The notes under the pieces were generated by a model. It was not told the origin of the DNA, did no database searches, and worked only from the letters and a program-made list of their open reading frames with translations. Shown here in pieces: positions 1-12,300 of a DNA stretch of 64,000 bases. The stretch spans positions 35,256,115 through 35,320,114 of the forward strand of contig NC_034411.1 of NCBI RefSeq assembly GCF_002078875.1. Direction: 5' to 3'. Position numbers and translations under genes: made by a program. Numbering within the stretch: position 1 is the stretch's first letter; each line of letters opens with the position of its first letter. This DNA is from Numida meleagris. Taxonomy: Eukaryota > Chordata > Aves > Galliformes > Numididae.

Positions 1-3000
1 AAACAGTCATAACTTAAAGTTGGTCTTAGGATGTATTTAGGATGAGCTGATTTTTGAATGTTAAAAGGTGGCAAAGCTGCCTTTACTCCTTTGAATCATC
101 TTTGGCATCGCAGTGCTGGGACTCACAGCACAGAGGATGGCTTTTTTAAACATTGTCTTTTCCTGCCCTTAAAACCAGTTATTTACTTGTACAGCAATTA
201 GATATATTAAATATATGCTGTAAAATATTTTCTGCTATTGCAACGAGTACCACTGCATGTAATTTTAATGATTCATCCCTCAGACAGATTCTGTTTCACA
301 TCTTCACATGGCTACCCTAAGCAAACACTCTGCTCCTGGTACTGAAGTGCAGTTGACTGCAGTCAACCAAACCCGCAGAAAAATAGTTCAGCCGGGTGTG
401 CGTTCTTTACTTCAATTAAACTCACACAGTTGGATGCCTACTGTTGCCAAAACAGTAATATAATTTATACATTATAGTCCAAACAGTAAAACTACACTAA
501 AAGTCATTTAACAATATTTATAACACCATAAAATACAGTGTTAAAATATATGAACTGCAATATGTACCAAAATTATAAAATTTGTTTCTCATCATCAGTG
601 ATTAAAACCAGGATCATTGCTCTAGCTTCAATACTCACAACCCTGGTGACAGATTAGAATTCAAATCTTAATGATCAATTTACAATTAACAAGATAGAAG
701 TGAAACAAATTAAACCAACCATTATATATAACGAGACCCAATGGACTCCCATTGTTCCCCTTAATTACAAAACGCAAATCACAAATACACAGTGGGCAGT
801 GTTAAGCATTAATCCACAACCTAGAAACTCAGATAGTGACAATCAGAGAGGAAAAAAAAAAAAAAAAAAGCAAAGAAATCAACAAAGGACTATGGTTTAA
901 ACGTGCCTTTGCATACAAAAACCTTCCCAGACACTACCTTCTTTCTGCACAGCGTAAGGTGTTTATAATTCATCTGAAATTGTCTTCCTGAATTTTTTTT
1001 TTAATCCTATGGAGCGGTTAGCTCACAAAAATTTTGTTTATTTATTTAAATCTATCGGAAAGCCTGTATTTATTACAAAATCTTACATGCAACTCAGAGC
1101 TATCCCACTTAAGTAGTGCAAAGAGGTACTCATCAAAAAATAAATCTGAAATGCCTTTCATTAGAAGTGGACCCTTTTCTTTCTACCAAGAAAGAAATAA
1201 AGTTACTCTTACATCTCTTTTTAAAAATAGCCTGATCTGCTTTTACTAGTGTACGTAAGAACTAAGTTATAAAATCTTCCAAAAAAGATTTTTTTTTCAG
1301 AGCACAAAGGTACAGCATTCTATCCCAGAACTGCAGCTTTACACTGTATCACATGATAACGAGTGCGAAGAGTGCCTTTTGGAGAGATGATACTGAAAGC
1401 TAAAGAATGTTCACGCATTTTAAACCCAGCTGAAGTCATTTTCTGCATCTGATCTTCTGACCACATCATTTTTGAAGCATTCACTAAGTTACCATTTTCC
1501 ACACGTCCAGTTTCACCTTCCTGTTCTCCTTTTCATACGCTGCCTTAGTTTTTTCCCTACATATCTGTCCACTCTTGTTACTGCCTGCAACAGCTCCCAC
1601 TCCAATGCAGGCAATCGCAAGCTATTTTGGGGCCATTTCTCAAAACTGTTTCAATACATTCTTCCATACTGTTCTTTGTGCAAAGTACCACTTTATGGAG
1701 GTCCAAGAGAGCTCCTTCTCCCCTTTCAGGTTCTGGACATAGTCAGCTAATGCTGCTAGGTGGAGAAACACTTGGCAATCTCTGGTATTTATTTTCAGAG
1801 AATAATGTGTTTTCACAGTATGTTTTCTGTCTTTCCTTTATCCTTTTACAGTTACTAGTCTGTGATTGTGAGCTCTAGCAACAAAGTCTGTGTGCATTTT
1901 TACTGCTGGAATAATGATATGATTTGAATCTATTTAGATTTTGTATTACTTTAGCAGAGGAACTCTGCTTTTTCAGAAAAAAAATTCTGTTTGCTTCTCT
2001 CTCAAAAACCCATCACAGCATTTGCAGGGGAAGATGGCTTATATTTCCTCAAGTTTCTAATTTCCTCCCCAAATACTCATGGTGGGATTCCTCTCCCAAC
2101 TTCAGCTACTTAACAGCTGGTCAACACTTCTTCAGTCGAATGTAGGATGGCCAGTAGAGGCAGTACCTGTGGAAAACATCGTCTACTTATACAGTTCCCC
2201 TTTGATCATCCCTGGAGACAGGATACTGGGATAAATGAATTCTCACCCTTACTGAGTGTTGACCCTGTTGTTAGTTCAACAGGATAATTAAATCCACCCA
2301 GCAGAAGAAACCTATCTTGAAAACCAGTTTTATCTTTGCTGTTTTTCTTGCTTCATTTAAGCCATTTAAGACTCCTACCTTTAATTCATTCTGCATGAAA
2401 TTTACTGAAGTTGCAGAATACTACCTCACCATTTCAGCCCTGCTTTTTTTTTAATACTCTTAATATGACCTTGCAGAAAGTTTCAACAAAAAGTCTATTT
2501 TGATACTGAAAAATATACAACATCAAATTGATGATGAGGAAGGAATATGAGGGGTGGAACTGCAATAGTCCTGTCCCATAGAATTTAGTTTTTAAATAGA
2601 TACCCTCATACTTTTGCATTTATTTAAACCAGTTATTGCTTCTAGTTTTTATTGTACTACAGAAATTTTAATGGCTTTGTACGTAGCTGTACTACTGATT
2701 TTAAATGAGAGCACCACGTAACAAGCGGCAGCAGAATCAGAGTTTCAATGACAAGTAATTTTGACAACAAATTTTTCAGAGATAATTATTCAGTGTGTAT
2801 TATTATGAATGGAGCTTTAAGTAAATAACTAAACCAACACACTATGTTTTGAGAGCTTTAAGTATTTACTATTTTTCAGAATAGTTTCAGATAAACTGGA
2901 ATTGTAGTTCCACTAACAACTTCCTACTTCTCATATTAAGAACGTCAGAAATAATATAGCAAGCAATTTTTATATTGGAATCATCTAAAACCAAAAAAAA

Positions 3001-3207
3001 TAAATTAATAGCCACAAACATCAACTGAAAAGAAGAAAATGAGAACTATCCTGGAAAAAATCCATCCATGTTACTTAAATGGCATGTGTTATATTGAGAA
3101 GATGTGCAATATCTGGGACAAGATGAACAATAAATATTAAAACACAAATACAAAATAAGAAAGCATGTCAAAATAATAAAGGGAGTAGGGTAAGAAAATA
3201 TACTAAC
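1..3207 (-). other. SDCCAG8: Intron 15 of SDCCAG8 (partial)
   Basis: AT-rich intronic sequence with no SDCCAG8 exon. It holds an A-tract of about 18 at 851-868 and a more complex stretch at 1320-1880 whose minus-strand reading is unusually open (see findings). I see no recognisable transposon. Confidence 0.75.
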
Positions 3208-3316
3208 CTGTATTTTTCTAACATTTGTTCCAACTTGCTTGCCAGCAAATAACATTCTTCCTTTAATTTTCCTATGAATGTTTTCTGGGAGGTCAGCAAC
3301 GAGTCCAGTTCATTTA
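3208..3316 (-). CDS. SDCCAG8: SDCCAG8 coding exon 15 (last exon in window)
   Basis: The exon is 109 bases long. It completes Val594 and encodes [20 protein letters not shown], then [15 protein letters not shown] plus a split Arg; human has NEQYLLLTSQNTFLTKLKEECCTLAKKLEQISQKTR. Acceptor TTTCTAG, donor CAG|GTTAGT. The following human-like sequence (SEIAQLSQEKRYTYDK and on) is not found between 1 and 3207, so the remaining exons lie outside. Confidence 0.95.
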
Positions 3317-6300
3317 CTAGAAATTATTAAATTAGAAAACTAGAAAATTATTTTAAAATTACATTAATTTATAGAGAACTTAGAAACTATCTAATATATT
3401 CCTTATTTCTTTTGTTTAGATCCCACTGATTTTGGTATTTTTTTTTTAAACTTCAGCTACTTGGACATGGAATTATAATGTCATCGTTCGCCAAATAAAA
3501 GCTGTATGTCAGAATAAGCTAACCTAAAGCGTTATAGTGATGTGACCATTGAACTGGGTCTTGTGTGACAGGAGTCTCTGTAAAGACCACATATCTAACC
3601 CGGTGGTTTTACTTCTTAACTGAAAGGTTATTGATGTTTCTGGGAGGAATAAAATTAGCAGCCTTAGCAACCTTTTGCTTGCTCAACTGGTGCAGAGGAT
3701 ACGCTAGTAATCCAAACACGCTGACTGTAATGTGTATTATTTTGTCCTTTCAGAAAGCAGTTATTTTATTTACAGTGCTTACTATAATTTATGTTCTGTC
3801 TTTCGTGATCAGATACCAGACTTACTATCCGGATTTCGTAAATTAATTTTCAGCTACTAATAGCTTGGGCTACACCAAAACTCACGGCCTAGAAATAAAA
3901 GACCTTTATTCTTCCAAAAGGAAGATACTCCAAATTATTTTTTCTTGATTCCTGCTTTTAAAATCATTCAGAGAAATATAGACAACTGTTACCCAAATTT
4001 CCTATGTACATGAAAGATCATAATACACAAGGGTTTCTTTATTTTTAACACCTCCTTATGTTATTGGAGACATACTCAGCCTCAAAGTTGTTTTATTTTT
4101 ATGTACTGGGATAATTAATGCACCAGGAGGGTAAATTGCACATCTCTTGTGCAAAGTTACACTTGGTCATATGCAGATGCACTGCCTACAACAGCAATTT
4201 TGTGATTCTGTGATTCAGAGTGCTTCTTTTCTCCTATGGTGTAGACAGTAGCTATAACGTAGCTGTTTGCATTCCCTGAACACAAGATAAGGTTCTCTAG
4301 TACTGTGATAATGCTGCAAAAAAAAAAAAAAATCAATGGGAGATGAAAATGTGCCTGCTACTTCAGGTATTAACTGGCGCTGCTTAGGAGTAATACAGGC
4401 TACATCATATTTCTGAAGGCATTTGAGGACTGGTGGATAAGAATGCTATTTAGAATCATAGAATCATAGAATTAGCTAGGTTGGAAAAGACCTACAAGAT
4501 CATCCAGTCCAACCATCCACCTACCACCAATAACCCCACTAAACCACGTCTCTCAACACTACATCTAAACATTTCTTGAACACACTATTGAATTAAACAT
4601 ATGAATACACCACGCTCCATAAAAGCTGAAGCTTCTCCTTTCCATGCTCAGGGGCTACCTCCCTAAAAATTATTTTTTTGTTTATAATGTGCTCCCTTGT
4701 TAATTTTATTGGCAGGACAGAATAACAAAAGACTTTTTTTGCTTTGTAAAACCCATTTTACTCACAGATGAAGGTTAGAAGTCATTGATCTGCTAAGTCA
4801 ATACAATGAAGTCTCCTATTATGACAAACTGAAGTATGCAAGGGATTAAATATCTTTCTTCTAGATTGGGGGTGTTGGGAGGGGGCTCAGTCTAATGCTA
4901 AAAATGTTTGAGGCTGCAAAGATTAAATAAAGGAACATATCAATTTGGAGCCAGTGAATTACATCCAGCTGCGACAGTGAATTAAGAACCGATTAATGGC
5001 TAAAGCTTTTCTCCAGTTTGGATGCCGAAGCAAACTCATTAAGCTTTTAGAGTAGCTATAATGTGTGTACTGTGGGAACTGTTCAATGCTATTCAGGAGA
5101 CTTTAACTGTAAGCTCAGAGCATTTCCCGCAGAGCTTCTGATGCTATTTTCTTTATATAACATGTGTGCCTGAAAATCCAGCCAAAAACAAGCCCTTTGT
5201 TTTTCTACTTTGTTGTGGTCTCTCTCAGCTTTACGTTTCTTGAACACAGGTAAATAAACTCATAATCCAGATGGTGCAACAGATGTGAGAGCAGCACTCT
5301 GAAATCAACAGACAGTGGGCAATACTTTCCATTTTCTCTTTTAAACGCTAACTAATATGTAATTCGGAATCTCCGGTGTAGTTAGCATCTGCTCCCTTCG
5401 GCCAGCCAAAGGTTACAGGTGTTCCTGATGTCATTTCACAGTAAGGCGTGGGCCTGGCTTGTGACTGAGTGCCCAGGCTCTAATCTTTCCCTACCACCTA
5501 CCAGTTTTCTCATGCTGGGCCTCCATTTGCTGCATCTTCTGTGTCAGCTCCTGCTCTCTTTGCTGGGCCTGAAGGGCTCGGGCCTTTGCTTCATTGCTAA
5601 TGCTGTGCTGAATGCTCTCTTTCTCCAATCTATTTAAAAAAAATAAGAAAAAAAATGTATATTGGATAAAATAAGGTAAAAAGGCAAAGCAGAACATTCA
5701 ATTAAGAAAAACAAAACTCAAAATCTGACCAAGCTTTTCACACGAAACATTTCTCTCCCACTGCACGTTAAGCAAACTGACCTTTCTCTTACAATGTCAA
5801 ACATTCTCTAGTGACTAGTAGAAAACGGATAAAAAATATTACCTATTTCCTGAGTGAAATTAGCCATTAAGTATATAATTATATTTTTAAAAATTTACAC
5901 ACGACTTCTTTTTTGTAAGGAACTTCCCCAGCATGCATTTTGCACTGAACAGACTACTTGTATTTTCTTTGAAATGCTATCTGTTTAATTTTGTAAGGAA
6001 ACTCAGGGACCTGACCCTGAGATGGACTGGTTCCCAGTGAACCAGCGGGAGACAAGTCAATGGGAGCGATTGCCACAGTGCTCATAATTCAGCTACTCTA
6101 AAAGCCTAATGAGTTTTCTTAAGCAACCAAACAAGTTTTAACTATTAATTTATGTAAATAGGAGATGAATGCATCCATTACAATACAGAAGCCTGTTAGC
6201 ACCATGCAGGCCCAGCCCCTTGCAGCCCTGCTCACTGGGGGGCTGTACAGGAAGGTCTAAAGCCCAGTATTATTATCGAAGTACACAGGCAAGAGAGCAA

Positions 6301-9300
6301 TTTACTTGACCAGATATGCAAGATGGGGCAATCTACTCCTGAGGCAAAACAAATGCTAGACTACCACACTCCATTGAAGCATTTTATTTAATGCAAGCCA
6401 AGCAAAAACAGCATGGAAAATAAGAAACAAAAAAGATATATGCATATAAATTAGAAAAGATCCTCAACCAAATTTATATCTAGACTTTCCCAGAGGTCAT
6501 AAATATTCTTCTGGTGCATATTTGGACCTAGATTCAAAATTTCACACACACGAGGACTGATTTCTAGATTTCAAAGGACGTATATATGCACACACTTTTC
6601 TACCGGAACTATGTTTTATAACTTAGGATAGATTTCAATGAAGTCTTATATATGTGTTATTTTATTCTAGTGATAATTCCCATTCCAGGCAACTACAAAA
6701 TAGAACACGGGCACAGATCATGTAAGGATAAAGCCACATCTCATGTGGTTGCTGCACTTAACCTTTGGATCAGTGCCTAATAACCCATCCAAGATATTGC
6801 AATATCTCAGCATGACATACACAATGTTAAATCTTCTCTCTTAAATTTACCCCAAAGCAATACAAATGGTGGGCCACATTACACTAATTCCTGGTCCTGA
6901 TGTTGCAAGCAGCACCTGAGGCAAAACTCCCTTTGAAATCACAGGCAGCTTTTTCTGAGGTGGGACTGAGTGATTTGACAGAGATAATACACTTCAATAG
7001 CAGGAATATTATAGCTTTAAGGAAACAAAGCACAATGTTCAAGGATATTTCAAACATTGTTTTACATTTTATCACACCATTCTCAGAAGTACCTAGTAAA
7101 TATATTGGTGCTGTCCTAAGGAGTGATACTTACACCAGTTCCTAAGTATAAGCTCCAAATCTGGAAAGCTTTAATATGAAAAACCATTTCATATTTGCTG
7201 GGTTAAAAAAAAAAAAAATCCATCTAAAAACCCCTTCCTTCTGTTTCCAAACTTCTTTTGCCTTCAGATAGCAGTCATGAGCCCTAGACTGTTCAAAAAA
7301 GTGCGCCAGCACCTCACATATCCCCCAGACACTTTCAGCAGCAGAAAGCGGCATTAACACAGTATTTTGTTTGATAGTGTCTTTGTGTGAGATGGCTGTT
7401 GGGTACTAACTTGTCATCTGGCACACAGTTAGCTGGCTGGCTCCAAGCTACAGAGAGCTCAAATTACCAAGGTAAACCTGTACAGGTCCATTTCTCACCG
7501 ATGGAGTCCCTCCTGACTAACAACTGGAGGGTTTAAAATAAATGGAGATCATCCTCTTGCTAAGAGGATTCATCCAAAAAAGCAACACATCTAGGCTACC
7601 TACTGTAAATGTAAACAAACCGGAGCTCAGAAACAGTGGATGCATGATGAGCTCCTTATATCTGAAGTGTATGGGGGGGGTGAAAATTGGTGATTTTATG
7701 TAACCAGACTAAAAGAGTAGGAAGCTAGATGCAAGCCTTTAAGCACAATGGTAGCAGACTAGTCTCAGTATTAGTTGGGGACTGAGACACATCCAGTGCC
7801 ACAGAAAGAGCAAGACCTGAGGTGCCTACAGCTGCTGAGGAACAAAACACTTCTTGGAGCCAAAGCTGTCTGAACTGAGTGGTGAATCACCCACACATAG
7901 ATCTGACACCCTCCCTGCCCCCTTAGTTCTATCTCTCTGCCCTCTTACAGAAAATGTCCCCAGTATATTTTGTACAGAAAAAAAAGCATGCATCAAACAC
8001 ATATAAAAAGACCCAAGAAATTTCAGAACTATTGGTAACGTTCCTGCTACAACCAGCAGATAAGGAAGGCAACAGTCTTAGAGGGTTAGACAGGGGCTAC
8101 GTACTTGCAATTACTCTGAATTGTGAAAGAAAGTGAGCTTGATTTAAGAAAAACTTTCAACTGTAGCTAGACAGGAAAAAGTTACACTCCTCCAGCACTA
8201 GAAGTTGTCTACTGCAATAGCTTCAACATTTCTCATACTGACTGAAGGAAAACACAAAGATAGTGAAAAGCAAAGCAAGTACAGCCCAATTTTGATGATA
8301 AGTAAGACCAGAATCAGAAATGATAGCTTAGGATTAATCGTACCAGAATTTTTTAAAGCATCAGCTACAGTTATCGATGAAAATGATATAGAATGGGTGA
8401 GCTGAAGCAGCCTGTTCTCCAAAAGAATGAAAACACTTAAAAGAAAGTAGCAAAAATTAAAGTTCTTTAATACGGTATCCATTCTGAAACATTGAGAGAA
8501 AGCCTATATGATAATAGCTCTGGATTTGACCATAACATTGGCCAATTTCATTAAAGCAGCAGTATTAAACTCATAGTGATTTTCATTTTTGTGCACTGAA
8601 GACAGAAGCAAGGAGAAAAACTTAACTTCTCCTTGACCTCTGCTCTGAAGTACAAGTTTTCCATAGTGATTTTCTTAGAAGTACCAATTGCTTGGAGCCT
8701 AAGTTATTGCTGTCAAGAGCAGCCCACTTAGTTAACTTGTTTCTAAATAATTCTTTCTTTATAAACAATTCTTGACAAAACTAAGGCCACAATGAGCTGT
8801 AGTTTATAGCACAGGAATGTGAAAAACAAAACTGCCATCACTTACAAGCCATAAAAAGTCCTTGCTGAAAACCAAGTGAAAATTCACCTTGACCTCAAAG
8901 CTAACATGAAAAGTACACTGGCTCAATTTGAGTCACCAAATTTAATAAAATAAGCAAAGAAACAAAACAAAACCCTCCCCCATCACTAGTAAATGAAAAC
9001 TACTTCACAGGTCCAGTTTTCAATAGAAGACTACTTTTATCTGAGTAAAGGGAAAAAGGAAGAATTTAAATACTAGTGATGTGGAAGTCAAATCTGACAA
9101 AAAAAATTGATTTTTGCCTACAAAAGAACAAAACTTAGATGATACAATTTCACAGTGTAGTTTAGTAGTAAATAAATCTGCACGACTTTTGCTTTTCCAA
9201 GAATAAAAATACAAAAAGAGGAAAAACAAGATGAATCACAGTGCAGAATTAGGCCTTTGGCTCTGGAAGTTGCCAGTAAGCCTCCTCACAAAGCAACTAT

Positions 9301-12300
9301 GATGTTGAAACAACCATGCTTCCTATATCAACTCTTTGACTTTTCCATGAGATCACCATGTGGCATTTTGTAAAAAGCTAATGGATCCATTAGCAAGGAC
9401 TATGAACTTAATTGAACAAATTAAAATAACAATTATCTAAGTTCTGCAGCACATCAGAGGTTATCATAATCTTATTTCTGACATCTTCATTTCTTGTTAA
9501 TTAGAGTTAAATATTTAATTATAAAATCTTGTAGGCTTTTATACATACTTATTTTAAACTGGAGTTCATAAATCATTAAAAAGTAGCTGGCACTACTGCA
9601 CTATTGTTCCAAATGTTTGTGGTACCTGAACTACCAGGAATGCTGGTCTCAGTAACAGCCAGTCCCAGACTCTGCATGAACACTCACACTCGGGCAGCAA
9701 AAGGCCCAGTGGAGCCTAGCACTTCTCTCACATGTCCAGTGGTTGAGCACAAGAACATTCCCAGATAACAGGCAGCCAAGAAGGCCAGCACTGTGAACTA
9801 CTGCACAGCAAATGCTGTCTTAAGATGGGCAGCACATAACTGAGGACTCCCTTAGCTCTTCCAGAAAAAGTGGGCTTCTCCCAGAATTTTTGAGAATACA
9901 TAGAAGCTTGTGCTACCCATTTACCAAATGGAAAAATAGTTCTGAGAAGGTACTTAAGCACTTAATTCCTAGTATCTTTACAAAAAATTTGGCCTGCAGG
10001 CACTAAAATCAATTTGAATACTTCTGAAAACAGGACTTGAAAATCTATGTGTATTAGGAACTTCAAGGATTTCAGCCAATAGCTCAGGATACAAAGGTCC
10101 AGAAGATTTTTTATACAGTCTACTTTGCAAGCTTTCCATGATACAGGTCTAACAGACTGTCTGTAACAAGCAGCTTTCTGAACCACCTCCTTACAGGATG
10201 CTCATATTATTATTTCAGCTACAGATATCAAGAGAAGAATGGAAAATCAGAGCATAACTTTGTTCTTCTTTCAAGCAACATACAAGCAACAGTGTCTGCA
10301 TGTATTTCCTGATACGTGAAATATTAGAGAAATACTTACAGTCTCCTACTATAATATCAGAAAGCATTCAAATACTAATTAAGGTCATAGAAGAACGTAT
10401 GTAAAATACAATCATAGTTTATTTCACAACACTTTACAACTTTCTCCTCTCTGTCCTCCATACGTATCTTTATAACTATATCATACATAGAAGGATAAGG
10501 ATTTGTTTTTTTTCTGGTGAGCAGAGAAGCCTTAAGAGTTGGTTCTAAAATGTTAAAAGAAATTGAGAAGTACCAAGAAGTCATCCTTCCCAGGTATAGT
10601 CTTAAATAATTTTTTCTAGTAACACAAAACAACTCTGAAAAGTGCTTTCAGACCTGTCTCTCAGCTGAACATCACTGCAGTATTCTATTCAGTTATTTAT
10701 AATGGAGAGTGTAACTCTATAAACTTGTTATCTGAAGTTTTAGTGTTCCAAATACTTAAGATAAGGAACTATAACACAATAAGATTCCAAATTGTGCAGA
10801 TAAAGAAGTAAATGTTGGTTTTAAGTGTAGTCATGATTCAAAATTATTTATTTCCATATCTTAAAAATTAACAAATGAGTATGTATCATGCTCATATGTT
10901 AGGGTCAGGTAAGTAATAAGACTTAGAGTCTGGAGATATCTCCCTTTTTCTTAAGTCAAGCTTCTAGGAACCGTTTGTTTAGTGCTGGTTTGTTATCTTA
11001 TTTTGTAACACTTACATATTATCATCTAATTGATCCCTGTTAATACTGAGATGACTGAGGACATAGCTGGGCAGTGTTTCATTTTCTCCTCTTGTGAAAA
11101 AACGTAGATTTTGTATTTACTACCCATTTTTTTTTTCAATAAATGTATTGATTTTTCCCTACTTGTGTAAACTCACCACAGTATGTTTGGGCTGGCCGCA
11201 TTTTATGGCACTCAGTTCTTTCACAGGGCAGAAGGAGAGGCATGACATGAATGTTTCTGATATCCAAAAATAAATGAAAAAAAAAAAAAGATGTACATAT
11301 GCATGCAAGTGGAAGAATTATGTAGAAATAACTTGTAAAAGCGTCATTATCAGGTCACTTTTTCAAACCTCTCCAAGAAGCTGAAAAATTGCCCTTCCTG
11401 TATCCCATTGTGGGAATTACCCACTGAGCTGCTCTTTCTGTCTGTTTCTGGGAGCTGACCGGATGCTGATTCTGGAGCTGGCTGCCAGGTCTTCTCAGTG
11501 GAAAGCTCAGGTTTCTGGAATCTGCTCCAGCCAGCACACTGTGTTTGGTGAGCTTCAGTACAAGCAACATTTGTATGGTCACATTTTGCAGAGACTCAGT
11601 TAATATTTTAGTTGGTAAAACTGGAGGAATGCTTAATTTTTAAGAATGCACACAGTCTTATTTGTGAGAATTGAAGCTTATGAAATTTTTTGTTTTTATA
11701 ATGAAAGATGTCTAGTTACATTAGTTGATAGATACAGAGAGCTTTGTAAACCAATGAAGTAACAGAGTTTTCTTCTCATAACTATGTGAAGAAGCTACTG
11801 AAAGCAATTAGAAAAGTATGCCATACGATAAGGGTTTAAAAGTGGTATGAAATTAAACCTTCAAATTGATTCAACTATTCAAATATGGACCTGCGAGACA
11901 AGAAGATAGTATGGAAATAATTTTAAAGTAAAAACATCTTAAAAGTAGGTTTATGAATGAAACAAAACCTTTTACTACCCTATCTGAGATAAGCAACCAG
12001 AAAAGACAATCCTCCCAGGGTACTATTACTTCAAAAAAAAAAACGCCTCAAACATAAGGAATATTTCTGGGAGAGAAAGCAAGACAAGACTAAGCTCTGT
12101 CTATATTTCCAGCTTTCTCAAGAGACTAGGTACAAATATTTGATAAACTTACTTACAACTATTTTCCCCATTATGCAAATAAAACCTAATAAAATAGGTT
12201 ATACAAATCCATCGGCTTTCCCAGAATCCAAATACTTTCAACGCTGTTATACAACATCCTGCTTATTCTGAGAATTTCAATTTTGCTGAGATACAAAGTT

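Larger units (their letters stand above)
3317..5501 (-). other. SDCCAG8: Intron 14 of SDCCAG8
   Basis: The intron is about 2.2 kb. It contains a CR1 fragment (4452-4584), an A-tract at 4318-4332 and the left arm of the inverted repeat (5016-5077). The sequence around 4940-5120 is less AT-biased and looks like a candidate conserved noncoding element. Confidence 0.85.

Noticed and set aside
1..3207. Search for the last SDCCAG8 exons (SEIAQLSQEKRY and on) and for the tail-to-tail neighbour AKT3
   Set aside because: No matching sequence on either strand; these must lie left of the window.
4190..4220. GTGATTCTGTGATTC, like a CR1 tail
   Set aside because: Only two tail-like units with no CR1 body next to them; too little to call.
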